Source: Bufo bufo
Taxonomy: Eukaryota; Chordata; Amphibia; Anura; Bufonidae
Direction of reading: 5' to 3'
Length of the DNA: 64,000 bases
Assembly: GCF_905171765.1 (NCBI RefSeq)
Contig: NC_053390.1
Coordinates: 585,740,471-585,804,470 of the forward strand
The position numbers and the translations under genes were made by a program. The notes beneath the pieces were generated by a model that saw nothing but the letters and a program-made list of their open reading frames with translations, searched no databases and had not been told where the DNA came from. Of the stretch, positions 1 through 10,409 are shown piece by piece. The stretch's first letter is position 1, and each line of letters opens with the position of its first letter.

Positions 1-1044
1 GAATCATGTTGACAAAGGAAATATAAAAGGGTTTACTCAGCACACAACCCCTACCTGTCTCCATTGTTATCGTGTCTACATAACACTGCCTGCCAGATGG
101 CGCACAGATCCTCTCACCGCTTGTGTCTGAACCTGGATTATTAATAGCTGGAAAGAAGATGTCGTCAGTGCACTGACCACACCTTGAGGTGCACCATGGA
201 AAGACATACAAAGCTTAGGATCCCATTCTCAGAACAGGAGCTAGCAGTAGAAATACTGGGGCACAAGAGGATTTAGGATCTCGAGTATGAATACTGTGAT
301 GCGAGTGTAGCAATAGAGAAAATGTTAAATTCCAGAGGGAGAAAGCCAAACCATTTCAAAGTGCCCCTACCATGACAATAAATGGTTAAACTAGTAAACT
401 AGAAGCCTACCCATTACTCTATGTTCCAGCTCCATGATATGGACTTGGACTAGTCAGTTGCAGCAACCTGAAACCCAACTTGTCCGCCTACGCAGTGGTC
501 GCAGCAATCAAGCCCAATATTGTGGTCCGATTTATGTGAAGGTGCCTCATGTTAGATGCACTTTGAAATGAATTTTGAAAGAAGCATGTCATGATCTGAT
601 TCAAAGGGCCATTTGTGGGAACACCTAATAGGACACACAGACATAGAGAGGAATACTAACACTGACATGGGATTTTTCAGTTGTGTAGAAATGTCCAGTT
701 TTTTGGCCATGTATGAGAATAAAGCCAACACAATTAACAGTCACAACAGAAAGAGCCAGAAGAACCAGTACAGGTTAAAGGAGTATTCCAACTAGAAGAA
801 CTACAGTATTCATCATCCACAGGATTGATGGGGGGATTACTGCTGGGACACTCACCAATCACATACTCTCTATGGGACTGCTGGAGATAGAAGGTAGTTC
901 CATAGTTCCATAGAGAATGTTTGTCCATAAATTTCCGGGAACTGTGTCCCCATTCTCAGGTGGGTGGGGGGGTGGGGGGGGGGGGCACAGGCATCAGACC
1001 CCCACCGATTTAATAGTTATCCTGTGTATAGGGCATAACTTGGA
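1..1044. other. INTS12 intron, no gene seen
   Basis: This stretch lies downstream of the last INTS12 exon visible in the window, so it belongs to an INTS12 intron that continues past base 1. I see no exon-like reading frame on either strand. A G-rich run at about 961-985 could form a G-quadruplex on the plus strand. The final INTS12 coding exon, serine/threonine-rich in other vertebrates, was looked for here and not found. Confidence 0.5.
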
Positions 1045-1699
1045 TGGATTATCACTAATAAAGTAAAACTATTCCCATGTAGAACATAACACCTCCTTAC
1101 CTTCAATTTGCCGTTTTTTTTATCTTGTGAAAATCATCTTTGTATTTTATGCAAATTAGGCAGTAAGGTGCCCAGAGGGGCGCTATTTTCTTTCAATGGT
1201 GCCCAGTCCCGCCTTCCAGCAGAGCCCAAGCACGCCTCTCCTGGGCTGAGACTCCACATCCCCATCAGTGCCGTTGCCACCCCTCCCCCCGCTACATCAC
1301 TGACGCGAGATAACGGCGCCCACACTTGCACAGGCGCAGTACCGAAGACTACCTGCGTGCTTCATGTCGTGCTATGGGCATCAGCCTCAAATGCGTCACT
1401 GGGCATGTACCTGCGCGAGATTTCTCTGCGAAACTGAAGGCAAGTGTGGGCGGCATTACCTCGCGTCAGTGATGTAGCGGGGGGAGGGGCGGGGAACGGC
1501 GCTGATGGGGGCGTGGAGTCTCAGCACAGGAGAGGCGTGCTTGGGTTCTGCTGGAGGGCGGAACTGGGCACCTTTGAAAGAAAATAACGCCCCTCTGGGC
1601 ACCTTACTGCCTAATTTGCATATCATACAAAGATGTACATCAGGGAAGGAGGTGTTATGATCTACATGGGAATAGTTTTACTTTATAAGTGATAATCCA
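1045..1699. repeat. Long inverted repeat (fold-back element)
   Basis: The left arm begins with TGGATTATCACTAATAAAGT and the right arm ends with its near-perfect reverse complement. The arms are roughly 280 bp each around an axis near 1370. The inner arms are GC-rich and contain the matched motif GATGTAGCGGGGGGAGG and its complement. This is typical of a fold-back MITE. I could not identify a clear target duplication, so the superfamily is left open. Confidence 0.75.
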
Positions 1700-1947
1700 T
1701 GTGACAGATTTCCTTGAAGTTACTGTAAAGCAGTTCCCAGGGGTCAATCCACACTACTGTTTGTGGGTGAACTGCAGTAAATCTGCATGTGTTAAACATG
1801 TAGATTGTCCTGTGCTTCAGATGTGTTGCAGATATTTTAAAGGGGTATTGCCATAACAAACAATTATGTTATATCACTAGAAATTACCATTGCTTTCTGA
1901 AAAAAGGTTGTGGTGGGGGTGTTATCTGAATGCCTGAATCCCATTAA

Positions 1948-2232
1948 GGGTCCATTCACACGTCTGTGGTGTATTGCGGATCCGCAATACAGCCGGCCGG
2001 CACCCTCATAGAACTGCCTATTCTTGTCCGCAATTGCATGTGGACATGTTCTATTTTTTTTCCGGAGCTGTGGACCGGAGGTTCGGGGCCGTGCTCCGGA
2101 AATGCAGATGATGAGAGCACATAGTGTGCTCTCTGCATCCATTCCTGCCTCATTGAGAATGAATGGGTCCGCACCTGCTCCGGATATTGCGAAACTGATG
2201 CGGACCCATTCCACGGACGTGTGAATGGACCC
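1948..2232. mobile_element. PIF/Harbinger-like MITE, TAA target duplication
   Basis: The ends are GGGTCCATTCACACGTC and its complement, flanked on both sides by TAA (1945-1947 and 2233-2235). The 3-bp TWA duplication and short terminal inverted repeat fit non-autonomous PIF/Harbinger elements. A close relative with TTA duplications is at 21654-21949. No coding capacity is seen. Confidence 0.8.
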
Positions 2233-2376
2233 TAACTCTAAGAAAAAAAAAATATATATATAAAAATATGATGTTGAGCAGTCAATGCCTGGGAGCGACA
2301 CTGTGCAGGGAAAGACCTTGAAGGGGTCACATCACTGTGGCCCCTTCATTATGGAGCAGATAAAACACACCAATAC

Positions 2377-2532
2377 CTTAACTTCTGTCCTTTTGAAAGC
2401 TAAGAATGTGTTTGTGGAATCTGCTTTGGGCTTCATCTCCGGTTTGCTGACGGATGGGTCCTTTACGACCAGCAGTGTAGCAGAAGCTGCTGAGGGTGAA
2501 GATTTCTGCGGAGGCTTTTGGTTTTTCTGTGC
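2377..2532 (-). CDS. INTS12: INTS12 coding exon (residues 213-264), Integrator subunit 12
   Basis: Fifth visible coding exon of INTS12, a subunit of the nuclear Integrator complex that processes snRNA 3' ends and attenuates Pol II transcription. The exon is 156 nt, in phase 0 at both ends, with acceptor TTGTAG before 2532 and donor GTATTG after 2377. It encodes a Lys/Pro/Ser-rich stretch ([10 protein letters not shown] ... [10 protein letters not shown]) that matches the segment after the PHD finger in known INTS12 proteins. It continues the frame from the exon at 3885-4044. The next, last exon should encode the Ser/Thr-rich tail and a basic C-terminus, but it lies outside the window. I assigned it by homology to the family and by exact splice-phase agreement. 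Confidence 0.88.
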
Positions 2533-3066
2533 CTACAAGAGCAAATGAATAATAAATTAAATTACCGCTAGTAACTGAAGAACTGCTTAAATAAGGTGTC
2601 ACCAACATGTGACAAGACCACTGATGTGTTTCTATCTTGGGATAAAGAAGTTACATACAAGCTTATTAAACTCTACCATGCTATGTAATCAGAGTACGAT
2701 AAATGAACTGAGAAGTGGAGAACCATCTCTCTGGCCAAAGGGTCGATCAAACATCGGGAGGCACCGCAGAGGAGGCTGACTGCCAGGGCAAGCATTAGAT
2801 GCCAGAGTCTCACCTGAAAGAGCTCCTGGGCAGGAGACGTTTCTGCATCAATTGAACTATTCTGCAGACAGGTCAAAAGTGTGCGATCCCCCAGTGATCG
2901 TGAGAGTGAGGAGTCTCCTATGGTTTAAGATTTATCACCTATCATGTGGATAGTTGATAATCACTAGAGTTCCAATATGTTTTGTGGCTCCCGACTGTAA
3001 GGTTAATAAGTAATCAATAATGGTACCTATCATTTGGTTTTCGTGAAAAATGCTATGCAAACTTAA

Positions 3067-3360
3067 AGGGGTTGTCCAAGTGTTTTATACTGATGACCTA
3101 TGCTCAGGACAGTTCATTAGTACCTGATAGGTGGAGGGTGACTCCTGGTGAGCTATGCAGCCTCCTTGCGGCTTACCAAGCGCAGCACCATACACTGGAT
3201 AGCGGCTGTGCTTGGTGTTGCAGGTCAGATCCATTTACTTGAATGAGACTGAGCTGCACCTAGACCATGTGACAGATGAACGTGATGTAACTGGCTTACA
3301 ATTTAATGGGAGCCAGTGATTACGTGGACTGTCCAAAGCATATGACATCCAACATTTTAC
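3067..3360. repeat. Fragment of TTAA-type palindromic MITE
   Basis: It begins just after TTAA (3063-3066) with AGGGGTTGTCCAAG and contains the recurring block ending in TGTGCTTGGTGTTGCAG, also found at about 10.05, 36.74 and 40.78 kb. Only one end is present, so this is a truncated copy in an INTS12 intron. Confidence 0.55.
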
Positions 3361-3604
3361 AATCCTAATTTACTTCTTTAGAGTCAGATTCCTACACTCA
3401 AAGTCAGTGTTGGACTGGTGTGCCTAGGGCCCACCAGTAAAATTCATATTGCGGGCTCACTGTACGACTATCATCACCTGACCTCCATTTGAAAATCTCT
3501 AAAACTACACCAATACATATCTTTTCAGTAGTAGCCTGCTGCCTTAAGACTGTTCGGTACTGGAGACCCTGCCAGTATTATGTCTTGGACTAGGGTACTC
3601 TTAA

Positions 3605-3800
3605 AGGGTTTTTTCCATCATATACAATGGGGGCATATCGCTAGGATATGCCCCCATTGTCTGATAGGTGCTGGTCCCACCTCTGGGACCCGCACCTACA
3701 ACGAGAACGGAGTGGGAAAATGAATGGAGGGGGCACTGCGCAGCCATCCTCCATTCCTTTAAATGGGGCCTGCAGTCTAGTGTCTCATGTGTATTTGTGC
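3605..3800. repeat. TTAA-type MITE fragment with internal hairpin
   Basis: It starts after TTAA at 3601-3604. The internal hairpin GGGGGCATATCGCTAGGATATGCCCCC is followed by GGTCCCACCTCTGGGACC. The same block is found near 14950-15010. The right terminus is not recognisable, so the copy appears truncated. Confidence 0.5.
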
Positions 3801-3884
3801 AAGGGGTGGGGGACTGAGAACCCAAATCTTGGTCAATGGCCCACCGGACAATTAACCCAGTCCGAGCCTGTTCAAAGATCTTAC

Positions 3885-4044
3885 CATTCTCTTCATCTGT
3901 CTAGTGCAGCGTGCACAGTACCAGACCAGGCGTGGGTCATTCACATCCTTATCTGTGACTTGAGGTTTGTGACAATCTTGATGGTAGAGATTGTGGCATT
4001 CCTGGCATTCTACCAGCTGATTACCGGAAAAAACTGTCATCTGT
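3885..4044 (-). CDS. INTS12: INTS12 coding exon, most of the PHD finger (residues 159-212)
   Basis: A 160-nt exon between acceptor TTCCAG (before 4044) and donor GTAAGA (after 3885). Its first base completes the Arg codon split with the upstream exon. It carries most of a Cys4-His-Cys3 PHD zinc finger. With C155 and C158 from the previous exon, the ligands are C172, C175, H180, C183, C202 and C205, numbering from the ATG at 9696. The core [19 protein letters not shown] and the WYCARC ending are almost unchanged from other vertebrate INTS12 proteins. All eight zinc ligands are present, so this finger looks intact. It ends at RQMKRM and joins in phase 0 to the exon at 2377-2532. Confidence 0.95.
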
Positions 4045-4170
4045 CTGGAATTATATAAAAAAAAATGGCATGGTGAAATAATGGAAATTTTAAAACCGTA
4101 ACATGTGTCTATGAAATGGAGAGTCATCAAAAGCGATGTCTTTTTTAGAAATTAGATTTCAGTCACTCAC

Positions 4171-4352
4171 CGACAGACTACGCAGGCGAGACCCATCTCC
4201 ATGGCAAAGTCATCGGCACTAGTTTCATCAAAGCTGGAGAGATCAGGCATGTCCTTAATGTTCGGCACAGTGATTGGAGAGGAGCGTGCCTCTGGTTTCT
4301 CCAAGCGAGGTTTCTTTGGCAAATCAACAGGGTCACTAACATCCCCCTTCAT
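4171..4352 (-). CDS. INTS12: INTS12 coding exon, linker plus first PHD cysteines (residues 99-159)
   Basis: A 182-nt exon with acceptor CATGATAG before 4352 and donor GTGAGT after 4171. It encodes [20 protein letters not shown], then an acidic stretch ([16 protein letters not shown]) and the first zinc ligands of the PHD finger in LACVVC (C155, C158). It ends in phase 2, splitting an Arg codon that the next exon completes. The KKPRLEKPE block and the [14 protein letters not shown] block are hallmarks of INTS12. The lysine-rich part resembles a nuclear localisation signal, which is an inference. Confidence 0.93.
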
Positions 4353-4503
4353 CTATCATGACAAGCACAAAGTGACTATGACACCAAACACTGCAATCAT
4401 ACTATAATCTAACCGTATATTACAAGAAAAGGTTTATAACCAAAGTATAGCACCAACTAAGACATGTGTTCAGAACCGCAGGACTGTCAGACCGTAGACC
4501 TAC

Positions 4504-4641
4504 CTTATCCAATGACCTCTTCTCTGCCTCTTTCTTCACCTTCTCTGTTGGCAGTGGTTTCAGGATGCTTCCTGAGGTAGAACTGTTAGGCTTAACATCT
4601 GGCTTCGGTTTTGGCAGTGTCACTTTAGACTGCTCAAAGTC
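4504..4641 (-). CDS. INTS12: INTS12 coding exon (residues 53-98)
   Basis: A 138-nt exon in phase 0 at both ends, with acceptor TTGTTCTAG before 4641 and donor GTAGGT after 4504. It encodes a hydrophilic, low-complexity linker including LPTEKVKKEAEKRSLDK. The EKVKKEAEKR segment is the recognisable INTS12 signature. The first half (DFEQSKVTLPKPKPDVKPNS) is more divergent from mammalian INTS12, as expected for a disordered linker. Confidence 0.9.
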
Positions 4642-4676
4642 CTAGAACAAGGGACAAATGTCAACCATATTCTACT

Positions 4677-5127
4677 TAAACAGAGTTTGTCAGCACTTTT
4701 GACCTTGTAGAATGCTGCCAGGCTTTTCAGCAATAGGTAAGGGCTGGGGACAGCAGTGCAAACATACTTCTGTTTTTTGTGGAGCTTTTCCCATCAGGAG
4801 TAGTGAGAATATGAAGGTTTATTCTACTCTTGTTAGTGCCCAGGGCAGGGCTTCACTGTGAAGTGCTCTCTGCATTGAGCTGTTCCACAGCCCCTCCTCC
4901 ATGATAAGTGATAGCTATAGTGGTCTACTGGTAGGATGCTATAGTCTTCATGCAGAGGGGAGGGGATGTGGAGCACCTCAATGCAGAGAGCTTATCCCAG
5001 TGAAGCCCCACCCTAGACAGAGAAGAACATGACAGAATAAAGCTCCCCACTATTTTTGATGGGCAAAGCTCCGCAATAGGTGTTGGTACTACCTAGTGCT
5101 GTCAGCAGTTTAGCATGGCCAAAACTG
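4677..5127. repeat. Degenerate inverted repeat in INTS12 intron
   Basis: The left part begins with a TTAAAC sequence and GTCAGCAC, and the right part ends with GCTGACAG. The inner arms share GCAGAGAG / CTCTCTGC and AGTGAAGC / GCTTCACT motifs. The pattern fits an old palindromic MITE. It lies about 35 bp upstream (minus sense) of the exon at 4504-4641. The boundaries are approximate. Confidence 0.4.
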
Positions 5128-5909
5128 CTGACAGATTATTTTTCATTTTGTCTTTTACCACACTTCTAACCGCTAGTTCTTGGTGCCTTTCACCTAGATT
5201 ATATGCTTTTCCTATTAAAATAGATGTCTGTAGTTTCTCCCATAAAGTTCAAAGAGTCACCAGACTCTGCCAGGAACAGATGATCTGGCAATCCACTTTT
5301 ATAGGATTTAGGCAGTCAGCCCCCACTGAGAAGACATTGCGAATGGACAAATCCTAGGTAGGTTTAGGAGATAGACATGAAAGTTAGATATTAATAAAAG
5401 TACGCTTTAGGGAAGGTCCACACAACCCAGCTGAGGAGAGATCTAAAAAGACAATACATTAAATGAAACCTGTCACCACAAAATGCAGTGCTATCTGCAG
5501 GCAGCATGTTATAGAGCAGGAGGAGCTGAGCAGATGTATGTATAGTTTTCTGGGAGAAGATTCAATAAAACTTGCAATTTATACAATAAAATATTTGTTG
5601 TTTCTGACTTCAACTGTACACGGGGATGTGTTATCAGTGACTGATAGCATTTTCTGTGTAAGTGTGTATACATAGATAGTTGTCCATCACTGATAGCTGT
5701 ACACAGGGGAGGTGTTATCAGTGGTTGATAGAATTCTCTGTGTAAGTGTGTATACAGAGATAGGTGTCAGTTACTGACAGCTGTACACAGAGAAGGTGTT
5801 ATCAGTAATAGCATTCTCTGTGTAAGTGTGTATACAGAGATAGCTGTCCGTCACTGATAGCTGTACACAGAGAAGGTGTTATTCGTGATTGATAGCATTC
5901 TCTGTATAA

Positions 5910-6173
5910 GACCGCATTCACACATACGTGGATTAACCCGGCCTGCTGAGTGCAGGAGCGCACGGTGTAATAGCAACCAATTCGTGCCACCGCCACTGTA
6001 CAGTAATACGCTCGTATAGATCACATGAGTGTATTACTGTACAGCGGCAGTGGCACAAAGCACATGGCGTCATAGCAACCAATGAAGCCGTGCGCTCCTG
6101 AACTCAGCAGGATGGCAGGCCGGGTTTTTACGGAAAAAGGTCCGTGAAAATCCACGAATGTGTGAATGCGGCC
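5910..6173. mobile_element. PIF/Harbinger-like MITE inside the 84-bp satellite
   Basis: The termini are GACCGCATTCACACATACGTG and its complement, flanked by TAA at 5907-5909 and 6174-6176. The interior is a hairpin whose arms share ACTGTACAGTAATAC. Other units of the same satellite supply the unoccupied site (TCTCTGTGTAAGTGTG), so the insertion into the array is clear. Confidence 0.85.
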
Positions 6174-6784
6174 TAAGTGTGTATACAGAGAAAGCTGACA
6201 GTCCCCGATAGCTGTACACGCGGAGGTGTCATCAGTGATAGCATTTTCTGTGTGAGTGTGTATACAGAGATAGCTGTAAGTCACTGATAGTTGTAAATAG
6301 GGGAGGTGTGATCAGTAATTGATAGCATTTTCTGTGTGAGTGTGTATACAGAGATAGCTGTCAGTCACTGATAGTTGTACACAGAGGAGGCGTTATCAGT
6401 TATTGATAGCATTCTCTGTGTAAGTGTGTATACAGAGATAGCTGTCAGTCACTGATAGTTGTAAATAGGGGAGGTGTGATCAGTAATTGATAGCATTTTC
6501 TGTGTGAGTGTGTATACAGAGATAGCTGTCAGTCACTGATAGTTGTACACAGAGGAGGCGTTATCAGTTATTGATAGCATTCTCTGTGTAAGTGTGTATA
6601 CAGAGATAGCTGTCAGTCACTGATAGTTGTAAATAGGGGAGGTGTGATCAGTAATTGATAGCATTCTCTGTGTAAGTGTGTATACAGAGATAGCTGTCAG
6701 TCACTGATAGTTGTAAATAGGGGAGGTGTGATCAGTAATTGATAGCATTCCCTGTGTGTGTATACAGAGATAGCTGTCAACCAC

Positions 6785-7560
6785 ACTGAATGAGTAACTA
6801 CACGTCCCTTAAATTTTAAAATTTTGATATCCTTTATTCAAAATAATCACAGTTTAGACATGATAAGACACATATAACATATTGTATATTAAGATAATAG
6901 ATAAGTATATAGTGAATGTATCCAATACACAACACCACCTATACTCAATATGAATATAACTCTTACTAGGAGTAAAACGTCAGTGGTAAGCATCCCAACA
7001 AGGGAGGGAAGGTATTGAGTGACCTGTAGTGTGCCGAGTCTAATGAGAGCCGATCGCACTCTATGAATAGCTCAGCATGGAGTCAATATCTCCCCTATTC
7101 CCTAGTTGGCATACAGAATAACAAAGTGAGGTACATAAAAATATCCCAAAGGAGTAGCCAGAGATAAGTTCAAGTCATACCAGTAAGAGTCAGAATGGGT
7201 GTGTGTGAGCTCCTCGACGTACGTTTCGCCGTTCTGCGTCCTCAGGAGGAGTAATTAGATGGGGCCAAATGGTCAGTATTTAACAGCAGTCCTATCCTAT
7301 GAGCGGTGTCCTTGTAGGTCACATGAGCTGGTATTACGAGTGGAGGCTCATTGCGGCGCATGACCAATCAGGTAAGCCGCGTCATATCCGCTTCCGCCCG
7401 TCCCCATGAGTCCCGCGCCAGTGAGGGCAGCCACATGTAGCGAACGGCACTGACCTACGTCACTAGCGTCTGGTCTCCTTGGAGACAGAAGGAAGCCTGC
7501 TAGCCGCCGGACCGTCATGCGCACTCGGCCATTCCCGTCTTGTTGAGTACTTTAAACTAC
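6785..7560. repeat. Unclassified insertion splitting the satellite
   Basis: Non-satellite sequence replaces the 84-bp repeat between a truncated unit ending near 6780 and one resuming near 7573. It has an AT-rich left half and a CpG-rich right half. It includes ACGTTTCGCCGTTCTGCG followed by TCCTCAGGAGGAG, which resembles motifs seen in untranslated parts of Penelope-like retroelements. That resemblance is from general knowledge and weak. No reverse transcriptase reading frame is present. Confidence 0.4.
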
Positions 7561-7910
7561 AATATAGTGAGTGATAGCTGTCAGTCACTAATAGTTGTAC
7601 ACAGAGGAGGCGTTATCAGTGATTGATAGCATTCTCTGTGTAAGTGTGTATACAGAGATAGCTGTCAGTCACTGATAGCTGGACACAGGGGAGGTGTTAT
7701 CAGTGATTGTATGTAAACTTACACAGAATGCTATCAGAGATAGCGTGGTCCCACTAGCGTTTTCTTTATGGTGTTTCTTCTCCATAGGAGTAGGCGATGT
7801 GAAAATACTTGAAAAACAAGCCAAGAGCTACAGCATGCTGCTTTTTTTTTTTTTAAATAGAAAGAAAATAGGCAAAAAAAAAAAAAAGCCAAAAAGCAAA
7901 ACGCAACCTA

Positions 7911-8894
7911 CCGTATATACTCGAGTATAAGCCGACAATTATTGACTCGAGTATAAGACTAGGGTGGGAAATGCAGCTATAATGCAGAGTGTATGTGTAT
8001 ATAATGCACACACTCTACATTATATACACACATCTGCAAGAGGGTGACTCCCTGTATTTAATGCAGAGAGTGTGCATTATATACACACACACTCTGCATT
8101 AAATACAGGGAGCCATCCACAGATCTCCCCCCTAAACAGTGCCATCCACAGATCCCCCCTAAACAGTGCCATCCACAGATCCCCCCTCCCCTAAACCGTG
8201 CCATGATGGCACTGTTTAGGGGAGGGGGGATCTGTGGATGGCACTGTAGGGGGATCTGTGGATGGCACTGCCATCCACAGATCCCCCTACAGTGCCATCC
8301 ACAGATCCCCCTACAGTGCCATCCACAGATCCCCCTACAGTGCCATCCACAGATCCCCCTACAGTGCCATCCACAGATCCCCCTACAGTGCCATCCACAG
8401 ATCTCCCTACAGTGCCATCCACAGATCCCCCTACAGTGCCATCCACAGATCCCCCTACAGTGCCATCCACAGATCCCCCTACAGTGCCATCCACAGATCC
8501 CCCTACAGTGCCATCCACAAATCCCCCTACAGTGCCATCCACAGATCCCCCTACAGTGCCATCCACAAATCCCCCTACAGTGCCATCCACAAATCCCCCT
8601 CTCCGACGCTCACAGCAGTATATTTATAAACTAATCAGTAACCTTTAACTTTGGATATCTTACTTTGTCTTTGCTTCGGTAATACAGGCAGTGCGGGGAG
8701 CGGCGCTCACTCACTGACGTCACGCGCCTGCTCCCACTAGGCGGCGCAGGCGCGTGACGTCAGTGAGTGAGCGCCGCCCCTCGCACTGCCTGCTATTACC
8801 GGAGCTAAGACCTAGACTCGAGTATAAGACGAGGAGGCTTTTTGAGCACAAAAATATGTGCCAAAAAACTTGTCTTATACTCGAGTATATACGG
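7911..8894. mobile_element. TA-flanked DNA transposon, internally expanded
   Basis: The terminal inverted repeats are CCGTATATACTCGAGTATAA and its complement, flanked by TA on both sides. The CTCGAGTATAAG motif is repeated near each end. The interior holds a 24-bp tandem array and, at 8690-8790, a CpG-rich palindrome with TGACGTCA on both arms. There is no transposase. Tc1/mariner origin is suggested by TA only and is not secure. Confidence 0.65.
8271..8597. repeat. 24-bp minisatellite (about 13-14 copies)
   Basis: The unit TGCCATCCACAGATCCCCCT plus ACAG repeats with little variation; variants are AGATCT and CAAATC. Because 24 is divisible by 3, every frame stays open, which creates long false open reading frames. 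The array is preceded by two units in the opposite orientation (8221-8270), giving a dyad axis near 8270. Confidence 0.95.
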
Positions 8895-9100
8895 TAATTA
8901 AGAAAAACAACATATGCAAAGAAACGCTTGTGTAGCCTGTATTTTCCATAGACCCTCAGCTAATATCTGGAGCTGGTGTTTTTCCTGCAAAAAAACAAAA
9001 GGTGCCCCAAAAACAAAAGGTGCAAATAAAACACTACAAAAAAATGCAAAAGTTCACAAAAAGCCATTAAAACCCTTTGTATGAAAACACCCTTAATTAA

Positions 9101-9510
9101 AGGGGTTCTGCAGTTTTTTTTAAACTGATGATCTATCCTCTGGATAGATCATCAGCATCTGATCGACGGGGGTCCGACACCCGGGACCCCTGCTGATCAG
9201 CTGTTTGAGAAGGCAGCGGCGCTGTCCAGTAGTGCCGTGGCCTTCTCGCTGTTTACCGCAGGTCCAGTGACGTCACGACTAGTATCAATAGCCGGGGCGG
9301 GGCTAAGCTCTGTTCACTTGGCCAGTAATACTAGTTGTGACGTCACTGGGCCTGCAGTAAACAGTGAGAAGGCCGCGGCACCACTGCCAGCGCCTCTGCC
9401 TTCTCAAACAGCTGATCGGCGGGGGTCCCGGGTGTCGGACCCCCGCCGATCAGATGCTGATGAACTATCCAGAGGATAGATCATCAGTTTAAAAAAACTG
9501 CAGAACCCCT
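9101..9510. mobile_element. TTAA-flanked palindromic MITE next to an INTS12 splice site
   Basis: A 410-bp near-perfect hairpin with ends AGGGGTTCTGCAGTTTTTTT and its complement, flanked by TTAA at 9097-9100 and 9511-9514. TTAA duplication is used by piggyBac and Kolobok transposons. Inner arms carry GTGACGTCAC at about 9267 and a matching GTGACGTCACTG at 9338. The right edge is only 24 bp from the donor site of the INTS12 ATG exon (9539-9540). Confidence 0.9.
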
Positions 9511-9540
9511 TTAAACATTATTCTTATGCTTAGGTCAAAC

Positions 9541-9696
9541 CTTTTGTGGAGGCCGATACCCAGAGTCAATGCCCTTGCATAGAGATTCATCCAGTAAAGC
9601 CTTCAGTCTTTCAGCAGAATCTTTGCTCTTAGAGTGGAGGTAACCAAGTGCCTTCAAAAAAACTGGATCCAACTCTGTGTTTATCACAGTCGCCAT
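9541..9696 (-). CDS. INTS12: INTS12 first coding exon (residues 1-52)
   Basis: The ATG is at 9696-9694, preceded by a 10-nt untranslated stretch of the same exon and by acceptor TTCTTCTTAG (9707-9708), so the exon spans 9541-9706. The donor is GTTTGA after 9541, a weaker than usual site. The protein begins [20 protein letters not shown] and continues [19 protein letters not shown]. This is the conserved N-terminal helical segment of INTS12, the part known in the family to be needed for Integrator function. A more upstream in-frame Met exists in the intron but lies before the splice acceptor and is rejected. A non-coding 5' exon must lie at higher coordinates. Confidence 0.93.
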
Positions 9697-9957
9697 GTTT
9701 AGACCCCTAAGAAGAAGAAAAAAAATACCATCTGAACACCAGAACATTACAGATCCCAGATACAAGCAGACACTGGGTGGTTCTTAGGAGGTAACTGCCC
9801 CCTTAGTTTAGCACATCATAGGGGCAACTTCTGCCACTCCAGCTGTTGTAAAACTACAACTCCTAGCATACTCCATTCACTTCTGTGGGAGCTCTGAGAA
9901 CAGCCAAGCAAGTGTGCATACTGGGAGTGGTAGTTTCATCATAGCTGGAGTGCTGGA

Positions 9958-10253
9958 GATTGCTGATCATAAATCATCAGTGTCAGATCGGTGGGGGTCC
10001 GCCTCCTGGCGCCACCGCCAATAAGCTGTTTGAAAAGCGCTGTACATTGGATAGCGGCTGCGCTTGATATTGCAGCCCATTCACTTCTATGCACATGGGC
10101 CATGTGACCGATGAACGTGATGTCACAGAAGACCGAGGTGCTCCTGTTTAAAAAGCTGAGTAGGGGTGGGTGCTGGGAGTCAGGACCCGACTGATCAGAG
10201 ACTGATGACCTATCCTGAAGGTAGGCCTTCAATATTGAACTCCTGGAAACCCC
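9958..10253. repeat. Truncated TTAA-type MITE
   Basis: The right end GGAAACCCCC abuts TTAA (about 10254-10257). The body carries the recurring blocks ATCGGTGGGGGTCCG, GGATAGCGGCTGCGCTTG and GACCGATGAACGTGATGTCA shared with elements at 3.1, 34.2, 36.7, 40.7 and 44.6 kb. The left terminus is missing. Confidence 0.55.
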
Positions 10254-10409
10254 CTTTAAGGATATTCCATCTGCTAGGTTACATTCCCACTGCAGTGTCA
10301 GTTTTCACTGCTCCCGGTCCATACGCCAAATATATCATCAGGACCCATTTACCTGACAGAGGCCAAAAAGTGTCCGCTTTAGTCTGTGCTTGCTCTGTTG
10401 TGGATTTAA

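Larger units (their letters stand above)
5640..7710. repeat. 84-bp tandem satellite, interrupted twice
   Basis: The motif TATACAGAGATAGCTGTCAG recurs with 84-bp spacing; successive copies start at 6261, 6345, 6429 and 6513, among about a dozen. Units alternate between two types: one with GTACACAGAGGAGGCGTTATC and one with GTAAATAGGGGAGGTGTGATC. The array is broken by a MITE at 5910-6173 and by a non-satellite block at about 6785-7560. It resumes at about 7573. It lies in an INTS12 intron. Confidence 0.9.

Noticed and set aside
1108..1437. Frame of 109 codons
   Set aside because: It lies within the arms and centre of a long inverted repeat and matches no protein family I know.
2377..2608. Methionine-initiated frame MLVTPYL... 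as a separate small gene
   Set aside because: It is another frame over the INTS12 exon at 2377-2532; the spliced INTS12 frame explains the sequence and joins in phase.
8130..8600. CRISPR-like array (regular short repeats)
   Set aside because: The 24-bp units are contiguous with no unique spacers, and the genome is eukaryotic.
8203..8648. Long open reading frames of 8-residue repeats on both strands
   Set aside because: They are produced by a 24-bp minisatellite, whose length is a multiple of three. All frames stay open and there is no start context or splice support.
9697..9765. More upstream Met for INTS12 in the same frame
   Set aside because: It lies before the acceptor TTCTTCTTAG at 9707-9708, so it is intronic; the ATG at 9696 matches the family N-terminus.
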